Shown piece by piece: positions 47,701 through 56,435 of a stretch of 64,000 nt of DNA; position 1 is the stretch's first letter, and each line of letters starts with the position of its first letter. Source of the stretch: an uncultured Pseudomonadales bacterium. Lineage in GTDB: Bacteria > Pseudomonadota > Gammaproteobacteria > Pseudomonadales > Pseudohongiellaceae. Below the pieces are notes generated by a model that was not told where the DNA came from, searched no databases, and saw only the letters and a list, made by a program, of their open reading frames with translations. The stretch covers positions 357,221 through 421,220 of the forward strand of contig CASIAB010000007.1 of assembly GCA_949372635.1 (NCBI GenBank), in the 5' to 3' direction. Both the position numbers and the translations under genes were made by a program.

Positions 47701-49338
47701 AATCGAGTCGATAGGGGGATTTGTAACCTGCGCAAACAGCTGCTTGAAATAATCGTAAATCATCCGGGGCTTGTCGGAGAGACAAGCAAGCGCCGAGTCA
47801 TTTCCCATGGAGCCCAGTGGATCCCGCGACTCAGTAACAAGAGGTATCAACATGAACTGCATCGTCTCGGTGGTGTAACCGAAAGCCTGCATGCGTTGCA
47901 GAATATTTTCGCCGTCTAAGGAGCGCGCGGCACTGCCACTAGCTAAGTGGCCAAGTGTAACTTTTTGCTCGGCAAGCCATTCACCATAGGGCCTCTTACT
48001 GACAATCGTGTTCTTTAATTCTTCGTCTGGGATTAGGCGTCCTTCTTCGAAATCTAGTAAAAACATCTTGCCAGGTTGCAGGCGGCCTTTTAGTTTTACA
48101 TTTTCGGGATCGACATGCACCACGCCAACTTCTGAGGCCATGATGACTTTGTCGTCATGGGTTACGTAGTAACGGCTTGGGCGCAGTCCGTTGCGGTCAA
48201 GCACTGCCCCCATGTAGTGACCATCCGAGAACACGATGGATGCCGGTCCGTCCCAAGGCTCCATCAACGCGGAATGGTATTCGTAGAAGTCTTTCTTAGC
48301 CTGAGCCATGTTTGTGTCGGATTGCCAGGCTTCGGGAATCATCATCATCACTGAGGCAGGTAACGATCGGCCCGACATAAGCATGAATTCCAAAACAGCA
48401 TCGAAGCTGCCTGAGTCCGAGCAGTCGTCATCAATAACTGGGAAAATAGTTTTGAGCTTGTCGCCAAACACATCTGTTTTGGCCTTGCCCTGACGAGCTA
48501 CCATCGCATTGACGTTGCCACGGAGGGTATTGATCTCACCGTTGTGGCTCATGAAACGATTCGGCTGCGCTCTATCCCATGACGGGAAAGTATTGGTACT
48601 AAAGCGTGAGTGCGCCATCGCCATATGGGTTTCGAAATCGGGATTAGTAAGGTCTCCATAAAAAGGGAATAACTGGCCAGGGGTTAGCATGCCCTTATAA
48701 ACGATGACCTTAGTGGACAGACTGCAAGCGTAAACTTGCTTCGCCTCTATCAAAGAAGTGTCCTGTCGCAGGCGGTGCGTAAATCGCTTGCGAATAACGT
48801 AGAGCTTTCTTTCGAATTGTTCTTGATCCAGGTCTGCACCGGCGGCTACAAAGAGCTGCTCGATTCTTGGCTGTGCCATTAGAGCGGCAGGCCCTACATC
48901 GGCACCCTTGGCGTCGATGGGTACTACTCTCCAGCCAACAAGGGACTGGCCTTCCTCGGCTATAATTTGATTAATCGCCTCGCGGCAGATGTGTCTTTCT
49001 TCGTCTATCTGCGGAAGGAATATGTTGCCCACCGCGAACTGACCTGCATCTGGCAGATCGGTATCGAATTCGATTTTTGCCACTTTTTGGAAGAAGCTGT
49101 TAGGTAGTGCCATCAAGATGCCCGCGCCATCGCCGCTATTCGCTTCGAAGCCACAACCCCCGCGGTGATCCATGCGGGAGTTGAGGTGGTAGGCATCTAA
49201 CATTATCTGGTGGCTAGGTTGACCCTTTATGTTTGCAACGAATCCTACGCCGCAGGAATCTTTTTCCTGAGATGGGTCATAGAGTCCTGTTTTTTCAGGA
49301 TACCCAAACTTCAGGGGGATGCGGTTTTCGTTGCTCAT
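44791..49338 (-). CDS. gltB: Glutamate synthase large subunit
   Basis: [91 protein letters not shown]. Confidence 0.97.
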   Translation of the reverse strand: [1515 protein letters not shown]

Positions 49339-49950
49339 AGTCATTAGGTCTCGTGCAGTAGCTGCTAATCAGTTCTTTTCCTATTCCCGCACCTTCCTAC
49401 CTCAGCGAGACGGGGTCTCCTGAGTCATAAGGCGGTACTACGCTGCTGAAATTGATCAGAGGTCCCCTCGATAGGGCCTGATTATTCAATCTGCTCCCCT
49501 TTAAACAAGTTGCACAACGATACTTGAGCTCTACGGAAGAGGCCAAATACAATACCACTGCAAAAGAATATGTCAAGATAGACGGGCTTCGCGATTGGCA
49601 ATATTGAAAACATATTGTCATAATATAATTCAATTATCTCGAGTAAAGCCAGCGCAAATCATGAGCGAGCGATAGGGGGCGAAGGTGGACTTTCTTTCGA
49701 GTTTTAAGATGAGTTAGAGATATGTTCGTGAATGCAGGAGAATTCCGCGGTAGGTATTTGTGAGATTAGCGTAAACGACCAAAATACATGCCGTTCACGG
49801 TTTTCAGTTGCTTGATAAAAAGCAAAAGGTGATCTATTCTAACGCCGCTAACTACCTAATATGAAAAACAATTTATGCGAATAGTTCTCATTTAGATTGA
49901 ACAATTCAAAATCAGAATTCCTGTCCACATTACGGAGGCGAATGTAAATC

Positions 49951-50535
49951 GTGAATCCAAAACTAACCCGTAGACGCTTTATCAAAGGGGTAATAGCCTC
50001 TGGTGCAGCTGCCACTTCAACCACAATCTGGTACTCGGCCAATGGTCAATCAAGACCTGCTGGTGCAGTGGAACGTATGATCAGAATAAACATAAACGGC
50101 CAGATGCGTAATGTAGACGTGGCTCCGCAGGAGACACTGGCATCTACCCTGCGCTACAAGCTGGGCCTTACGGGCACAAAGCTAGGATGTAATCGCGGCG
50201 AATGTGGCGCGTGTACCGTCCTTGTAGATGACGTCCCAAGCTATGCTTGTTCAGTATTGACTCACTCAGTAAAGAATATGCGAGTCGAATCAGTAGAGGG
50301 CCTAGAAGCGGCAAACGGCGATCTTCACCCCGTACAGCAGGCCTTTGTGGATGAACTCTCCCCGCAGTGCGGTTACTGCACACCAGGCCAGGTAATGTCC
50401 GCAGTTGGTTTACTGCGATCTAACCCTAATCCAACAAGAGAAGAAGCACGACAAGCTATGTCAGGCAATATCTGCCGTTGTGGTTCTTATGATTCTTACC
50501 TTAACGGCGTCATGCGCGCAGCACAAATAGGATAA
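49951..50535 (+). CDS. (2Fe-2S)-binding subunit of a molybdenum hydroxylase, Tat signal, GTG start
   Basis: LTRRRFIKGVIASGAAA twin-arginine; LGCNRGECGACTVLVDD; CGYCTPGQVMS; GNICRCGSYDSYLNGV. Confidence 0.94.
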   Translation: MNPKLTRRRFIKGVIASGAAATSTTIWYSANGQSRPAGAVERMIRININGQMRNVDVAPQETLASTLRYKLGLTGTKLGCNRGECGACTVLVDDVPSYACSVLTHSVKNMRVESVEGLEAANGDLHPVQQAFVDELSPQCGYCTPGQVMSAVGLLRSNPNPTREEARQAMSGNICRCGSYDSYLNGVMRAAQIG

Positions 50536-50540
50536 TCAAC

Positions 50541-52964
50541 ATGGCTTATATGCATATTGGTAAAGACTTCGTTCCACCAGATGTGCCTGGCAAGGTTACA
50601 GGCCGCATCAAGTATTCTGAAGACTATGCTCGCGATGGCATGGTGTACGCCCGTTTACTGACTAGCCCCGTTCCTCACGGTCGAGTTGTCGACATTGACG
50701 CTTCTGAAGCTCTTGCGATGGAAGGCGTGTTTGGTATTTTGACAGCCGACGACGTGTATCCAGATGGCGAACCACAGAGCCCGGGTCTTAAACTTTTAAC
50801 GAATGAGCCTACTCTCATGGGTGAGCCTATTCTTGCAGTGGCAGCTATCGATGAGAAAACTGCCGAGGACGCAATCGCTGCAATTTCACTGACAATCGAA
50901 AGATTACCTTTTGTCCTAGATCCACTGGACAGCCTTCAGGAAGGTGGAGCCAATGCTTACAATGGCGGCAATACTTTCATCTTCAGAGAAGGTTTTGCAG
51001 AGGAAAAATGGACTGCAGATCAAGTTGCTAGCTTTAGAAGTGGTAACGAGCCAACGGCTGAGGCACTGCAAAGCTGGGAATACGGCGATCTTGCAGCAGG
51101 CTTTGCCGCAGCCGATTTCGTACATGAGACCACTTTTTCAACTGCCGGCTATCCACATATGTCCATGGAACCAAGAAGCGCCATGGCCTACTGGGAAAAT
51201 GGAAAATGTTTCCTACACGGTACTTCCCAGAGCCTGAGCGCAATCGCTGAGCCTATGGCGGCAATCGTGGGTGTGCCTTTAGAAGATTTCGTCTTCATCA
51301 ATGAGGCAACTGGTGGTGGTTTTGGTCAGCGAGCTCGTGCGGGAAGTATCCCAAGCATGGCGATTCCAGCCAAACTTTCACAGAAAATTAATCGGCCAGT
51401 GATGATGCGTGTAACGCGTGAAGAAGAATTCACCATCGGCGGAGCTAGGCAGGGTCTGCAAGGCTGGATCAAAGTTGGGTTCAAGTCCGACGGCTCTATG
51501 TCCGCAATGGACATGTACTGCATATCCGACAATGGTGGCAAGGGCGGCGGCGGTGACGCCAACTCTGCTGCCGCGGGAGTAAGTGCACTCTATCAGACAG
51601 AAGCGATGCGCTTTCGCAACACTTCTATAGGGACTAATACGGGTCATCGCGGTGCACAGCGCGGGCCAGGCGAAAATCAGATCATGGCCGTAATGGCGCC
51701 TATTATGGATAAGGCAGCCGAAGAACTTGGGCTGGATCGCCTAGAAATTCGCAAGCTTAACGCTGCACAGAACGGCGATGTAAGTGGACCAAGGAGCCAG
51801 CCTTTTACTAGCGCCTATATGCCGGAAGCGCTTGCGCAAGGTGCGGCGCAGTTTGATTGGGAAGGCAAGAAAGGACGTGCCAGACAGGTAAATGGCAGCA
51901 AGGTAACAGGTTTTGGCATTGGCCAGGGCTATCACAATGCGGGCAGAAGCGGTATGGACGGAATAGTTCGTCTGATGGCAAATGGACGGCTGCAGGTACA
52001 CAACGGTGTAGGCAATCTGGGCACTTATTCTTATGCGTCGACTTCTCGCGCGGCTGCGGAAGTGTTGAAGATGGATTGGGAAAACTGCGATGTTGTCACC
52101 GGACGCACCGATAGACATCTTCCGATTACATCACCACAAGATGGCAGCAACTCTATCTTCACTAACACTCGAACCTGCTTTGGTGCAGCGCAAGACCTGC
52201 TAGCAAAGATGAAAGAAATCGCTGCGATGGACCTAGGCGGTGAGATTGCTGATTACGAAATTGATGGTTCTAGAATCTATCAGATCGCGGATAGCTCAGC
52301 AGGCATGACCTATGCAGAGGTTGCTCAGCGTGGCATAGAGCTTGGTGGTAAGTTCTCTGGTGAATCTGACTTACCTGAAGAATTGAATACGCTCACTACA
52401 CTGTCGGTTTCCCGACTAGCCGGCTCTGCCTTGATGGGTATCTATCACGATCCTCGTCACAGTAATAATCCTCCAGGATTTACAGTTACATTTACTGAAA
52501 TCGAACTGGACAAAGAGACTGGCAAGTTTGAGATTCTAGACATGGTGACTATTGCGGAATGTGGAACAGTTGTTCATCCGCAAGGGTTAGCGAATCAGTT
52601 GGTAGGTGGTGCGGTTTGGGGTATTGGTTTGTCAGCGCTCGAGAGACACTTATATGACCCGCAGAATGGCCTACCAGCTAGTGCCGGCTTTTGGCAGAGC
52701 AAGATACCTACTTATCTTGATACGCCAGCAAAAATTGGAACCGGTTGGGTAGATCTGCCTGACCCAGAAAACCCTGTAGGCGCCAGAGGTATTGGTGAGC
52801 CGTCAATGGGAGCGGTATCTGCCGCATTAAACGCTGCAATCTCAGACGCACTAGGTGGACATATGTTCGACGCCGCTCCTGTGACTACAGACATGATTGT
52901 TAACCATATAGCAGGGATTTCGGAAGACGCGACCCCACTTGCTCAAAATAATTTCAGAGGTTGA
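50541..52964 (+). CDS. Xanthine dehydrogenase/aldehyde oxidase family molybdopterin-binding subunit
   Basis: GKDFVPPDVPGKVTGRIKYSEDYARDGMVYARLLTSPVPHGRV; EPRSAMAYW; GGGFGQRA; RGAQRGPGENQIMAVMAPIMDKAAEELG; GARGIGEPSMG. Confidence 0.95.
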   Translation: MAYMHIGKDFVPPDVPGKVTGRIKYSEDYARDGMVYARLLTSPVPHGRVVDIDASEALAMEGVFGILTADDVYPDGEPQSPGLKLLTNEPTLMGEPILAVAAIDEKTAEDAIAAISLTIERLPFVLDPLDSLQEGGANAYNGGNTFIFREGFAEEKWTADQVASFRSGNEPTAEALQSWEYGDLAAGFAAADFVHETTFSTAGYPHMSMEPRSAMAYWENGKCFLHGTSQSLSAIAEPMAAIVGVPLEDFVFINEATGGGFGQRARAGSIPSMAIPAKLSQKINRPVMMRVTREEEFTIGGARQGLQGWIKVGFKSDGSMSAMDMYCISDNGGKGGGGDANSAAAGVSALYQTEAMRFRNTSIGTNTGHRGAQRGPGENQIMAVMAPIMDKAAEELGLDRLEIRKLNAAQNGDVSGPRSQPFTSAYMPEALAQGAAQFDWEGKKGRARQVNGSKVTGFGIGQGYHNAGRSGMDGIVRLMANGRLQVHNGVGNLGTYSYASTSRAAAEVLKMDWENCDVVTGRTDRHLPITSPQDGSNSIFTNTRTCFGAAQDLLAKMKEIAAMDLGGEIADYEIDGSRIYQIADSSAGMTYAEVAQRGIELGGKFSGESDLPEELNTLTTLSVSRLAGSALMGIYHDPRHSNNPPGFTVTFTEIELDKETGKFEILDMVTIAECGTVVHPQGLANQLVGGAVWGIGLSALERHLYDPQNGLPASAGFWQSKIPTYLDTPAKIGTGWVDLPDPENPVGARGIGEPSMGAVSAALNAAISDALGGHMFDAAPVTTDMIVNHIAGISEDATPLAQNNFRG

Positions 52965-52965
52965 T

Positions 52966-53961
52966 ATGCCAGCCACATCACATGACGTAATGCCCGATAT
53001 CGAACTTTATCAGCCTACTGATGAAGCAAATGCCCTGGATTTAGCAAGTACTCTAGGTAGAGACGGCTGGATAGTTGGTGGCGGTCAGGACACTTATGGC
53101 TGGTTGAAAGACCGCAACAAGTCTCCTGCAGCCATGATCGAGATAGCTCAGATCGATGCCTGGAAAGGAGTTAAGGAAACTGCAGACGGTATTGAAATCG
53201 GCGCAGTAACAACGCTCACAGACATCGCCAATCATCCACTGGTAAAATCCAAGTTTGGTCTTCTCGCAACAGCGGCCAGCAAGGTCGCTAGCCCACAGAT
53301 TCGCAATGTAGGAACCTTGGGCGGCAATCTGAACCAAGACGCACGTTGCTGGTATTACCGCCGTGGACTCGATTGTTATCGCGCCGGTGGCAATATTTGT
53401 TATGCAGATTCTCCAGAAGGCTTGAATCGTGAACACGCTATCTTCGGAGCGAGCCGCTGTGTTGCGGTAAGTCCTTCGGATACTGCCCCTGCTTTAGTCG
53501 CTCTTGATGCAACTATGGTCGTAGCTAGTGCTAGTGGAGAGAGATTGATTCCTGCTCAAGATTTCTTTGTAGGTCCTGATCGCGACATCGTCAATATGAC
53601 AGTGCTGAATGAAGGAGAGATTCTGACAGCGGTTCGCTTACCCAATGAGTGGGCAAATGCAGAGTTCTACTTCGAGAAAGTCGCCGATAGGAATGTATGG
53701 GACTTTGCCCTAGTAAATGTTGCTGCGGCGATTAAAGTTTCAGGCGGATCGATTACAGATGCTCGCATAGTTTGCGGTGCAGTTGAATGTACACCTCGTC
53801 GCCTGGAGGCCGTAGAGAATGCTATTCGCGGACAACAACGTTCAGATGAATTAGCCGATCAAGTTGCGGCTATGTCCACTGAGGGCGCAAGGCCTTTGAA
53901 CTACAATCATTTCAAAGTGCCATTAATGGAAAATCTAGTTAAGCGAGCGATCCGAGGTTAA
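52966..53961 (+). CDS. FAD-binding subunit of xanthine dehydrogenase family
   Basis: DGWIVGGGQDTYGWLKDR; IGAVTTLTDIANHP; ATAASKVASPQIRNVGTLGGNLNQDARCWYYR; ATG at 52966 preferred. Confidence 0.93.
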   Translation: MPATSHDVMPDIELYQPTDEANALDLASTLGRDGWIVGGGQDTYGWLKDRNKSPAAMIEIAQIDAWKGVKETADGIEIGAVTTLTDIANHPLVKSKFGLLATAASKVASPQIRNVGTLGGNLNQDARCWYYRRGLDCYRAGGNICYADSPEGLNREHAIFGASRCVAVSPSDTAPALVALDATMVVASASGERLIPAQDFFVGPDRDIVNMTVLNEGEILTAVRLPNEWANAEFYFEKVADRNVWDFALVNVAAAIKVSGGSITDARIVCGAVECTPRRLEAVENAIRGQQRSDELADQVAAMSTEGARPLNYNHFKVPLMENLVKRAIRG

Positions 53962-54030
53962 ACCTCAGGTTTTCTCTAGTCGACTAATTACAAACTAAAT
54001 AATAATCATAAGAAATAAGAGGTAAGCACT

Positions 54031-54798
54031 GTGGGAGAAATTGTCCGCTATAAGCGCGATGTTTGGGGCGAGGAAGTTATTCTCGGTGTTTCATGGGATT
54101 TACTCTGGGTTGTTGCGGTCGCTGTTTTAGTCCTGCTAGCAACCCACGCGATCATCATGGCTGCTTTAGCCAATAAGAAGATGGACAAGCCTTCGTCGGA
54201 AGGGCGAAGAGTGCTTCGTCACGAGACTATTGACCGGCTATTTCATTGGGTAATGGCAGCGAGCATTCTGGTTTTGATTGCTACAGGTGTAGCTCCAATT
54301 CTGGGTCTCCGTATCGCTTGGTTGAATATTCATTGGATCGCCGGACTCTTGCTTACTTTCGTGGTGGTATTTCATATTGTTCGTTCCCTTTTCTGGCAAG
54401 ACTTTAAGTCTATGATCCTAGGTCCGAAAGATTTCGGCGAACCATTTGATTCAGCGCAGAAGCCGGGTAAATATACCTTCGAGCAGAAGGGTATGCATTG
54501 GGCAGTAACAGTAGTAGTGCTGGCGGTTATTGCCACTGGTATTTTATTGTTCTTGCAGATCGACACTCCATTTTGGGATCGAACCAATAGCTTGGCAGAA
54601 GACACGCTCGGTCTGATGTTCTTATTGCACGGTCTTTCTACTCTTGCGCTAGTAGCTCTTGCTTCAACGCATATATATTTCGCTTTGAGACCAGAAAAAT
54701 TATTCTATACACGTTCTATGGTATCTGGTTGGATGTCGGAAGATGAGATGACGGCAAACCATGACACGAGTTTATGGTCTCCAAGGGAAGCCGACTAA
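54031..54798 (+). CDS. Cytochrome b (formate dehydrogenase gamma subunit-like), GTG start
   Basis: VLRHETIDRLFHWVMAASILVLIATGVAPILG; IHWIAGLLLTFVVVFHIVRSLFW; FEQKGMHWAVTVVVLAVIATGILLFLQ. Confidence 0.87.
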   Translation: MGEIVRYKRDVWGEEVILGVSWDLLWVVAVAVLVLLATHAIIMAALANKKMDKPSSEGRRVLRHETIDRLFHWVMAASILVLIATGVAPILGLRIAWLNIHWIAGLLLTFVVVFHIVRSLFWQDFKSMILGPKDFGEPFDSAQKPGKYTFEQKGMHWAVTVVVLAVIATGILLFLQIDTPFWDRTNSLAEDTLGLMFLLHGLSTLALVALASTHIYFALRPEKLFYTRSMVSGWMSEDEMTANHDTSLWSPREAD

Positions 54799-54853
54799 AT
54801 CCTTTCGTATCGCTGTTTGATATGGAACTGAAACGATTAACGAGTAATTTGCT

Positions 54854-55270
54854 GTGATAGAAGACGATATAGAAGCCATAGAATCTGGCTACGAGTTTCT
54901 GTTGGCTTTTGCCGCTCAGGGACGACCCGCACAAAATGAGACGGGGCCTGGTCCTCATGCCAGGCCCATCATCGAAGGAATTTTAGCCGGGATGAAAAAC
55001 ATCTCGACTGCTTTTTCTGATAGCAAGGATGATTTCGAGCAAGTAATCGCTAGCGATTGTCGAAATGCTGGAGCTGCTATCCGTTTCATTCTTAATCAAG
55101 AAAAAATCGGATCGGAGATCGTGGACAATCTAAATGCGTCCATACACCTCCGCGCCGTGCTCACAGATTTGTTTTTGTACAGCGAAGCCTTGAAGCCGCT
55201 CGATACCACAGAGGCCTCGGCCCCGAGTGTAGCCGGTGGTGTTGAGACTTACGACGCAGCTAAGAAGTAG
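54854..55270 (+). CDS. Hypothetical protein, last gene of the Mo-hydroxylase operon
   Basis: 138 aa, GTG start, same strand, 55 bp after the cytochrome b; followed by a terminator. No recognisable family. Confidence 0.65.
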   Translation: MIEDDIEAIESGYEFLLAFAAQGRPAQNETGPGPHARPIIEGILAGMKNISTAFSDSKDDFEQVIASDCRNAGAAIRFILNQEKIGSEIVDNLNASIHLRAVLTDLFLYSEALKPLDTTEASAPSVAGGVETYDAAKK

Positions 55271-55340
55271 TGCAAGACAAAAAAGTAACATAAGATTGTT
55301 TTGAAGCCGCTAGCTGGGCTACCAGAATGAAACAACGTAG

Positions 55341-55378
55341 AAACGGAATCGGATTAGCTCTTGTTCCGTTTTTTTTTA
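55341..55378 (+). terminator. Rho-independent terminator
   Basis: AAACGGAA-TCGGATTAGCTCTTG-TTCCGTTTTTTTTT. Confidence 0.8.
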
Positions 55379-55404
55379 ACTCGAATTAATCAGAGACGCT
55401 TCAA

Positions 55405-56403
55405 ATGATCAAATGGCCGGCAAGAATAGAACTCGCACAATTGCCTACACCCATTACAAAGCTGGAAAGATTCTCCAAGTGTTTTAAAGATACGACTATC
55501 TGGATCAAACGTGACGAACTTACTGGCACTGAAGTTTCCGGAAATAAGATACGCAAACTAGAGTTCTGTATTGCTGAGGCGAAGAATCGAGCATGTGACA
55601 CCTTGATTACTTGTGGAGGCATCCAATCGAATCATTGTCGAGCTACCGCCGTGCTGGGGGCGCGATTAGGTATGAAAGTACATCTTATCCTTCGCGGCGA
55701 GAAACCTGAGGTGCCAGAAGGTAATTTGCTAATGGACTATCTCTGTGGAGCCGAGATCAGCTACCTGAGCCAGGGTCAATGGCGCGGTCATGAGGACTTG
55801 GCGACAGAATTACAGGCCCTCTATGCTTCAGGGGACCGAAAAGCTTTCTTCATTCCAGTTGGAGCCAGTGACGAAGTTGGGCTCTGGGGTTACATAAAGG
55901 CCAGCGAAGAACTAAACCAGGATTTTCTAAATTTGAAGATAGAGCCTGAATATATAGTTACCGCTACTGGCTCTGGAGGAACTCAGGGAGGATTGATTGT
56001 CGGCACTGAACTACTAGGTATGAAGAGTCAGGCGGTAGCTTTTAATGTCAGCGATGATGCTGCTTACTTTGAGCGGAAGATTCGTGAAGATGTGTCGCTT
56101 TGGAAGCAACGATACAATCAAGAATTCGATGAGGATAAGATGAATATAAAAACTGTAGAGGGCTATATGGGTCCAGGCTATGGTGTTGCAGGCCCTGAGA
56201 TTTTTGATAGTATTGCGGTCTTAGCCCGCAGTGAGGGCATATTTTTAGACCCTGTCTATACAGGAAAAGCCTTTCATGGCATGGTAACCGAGCTTCAAAA
56301 AGGCGACGTAGGGCAGCTACCGGGCGCAAAAAATGTGGTTTTCATCCATACGGGCGGCTTGTTTGGAGTGTTCCCCCAACAGGAAAATTTCCGTTTTGAC
56401 TAG
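55405..56403 (+). CDS. D-cysteine desulfhydrase/ACC deaminase family PLP enzyme
   Basis: IELAQLPTPITKLERFSK, IKRDELTGTEVSGNKIRKLEFCIAEA, TCGGIQSNHCRATA, ATGSGGTQGGLIVG, FIHTGGLFGVF. Confidence 0.92.
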   Translation: MIKWPARIELAQLPTPITKLERFSKCFKDTTIWIKRDELTGTEVSGNKIRKLEFCIAEAKNRACDTLITCGGIQSNHCRATAVLGARLGMKVHLILRGEKPEVPEGNLLMDYLCGAEISYLSQGQWRGHEDLATELQALYASGDRKAFFIPVGASDEVGLWGYIKASEELNQDFLNLKIEPEYIVTATGSGGTQGGLIVGTELLGMKSQAVAFNVSDDAAYFERKIREDVSLWKQRYNQEFDEDKMNIKTVEGYMGPGYGVAGPEIFDSIAVLARSEGIFLDPVYTGKAFHGMVTELQKGDVGQLPGAKNVVFIHTGGLFGVFPQQENFRFD

Positions 56404-56435
56404 TGTATAGCCGATAGACTCAGGACAGAATCAAT

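Noticed and set aside
51741-52118. 125-aa reverse ORF inside the Mo-binding subunit
   Set aside because: Antisense shadow; no domain features.
53053-53436. 127-aa reverse ORF inside the FAD-binding subunit
   Set aside because: Antisense to a clearly coding gene.
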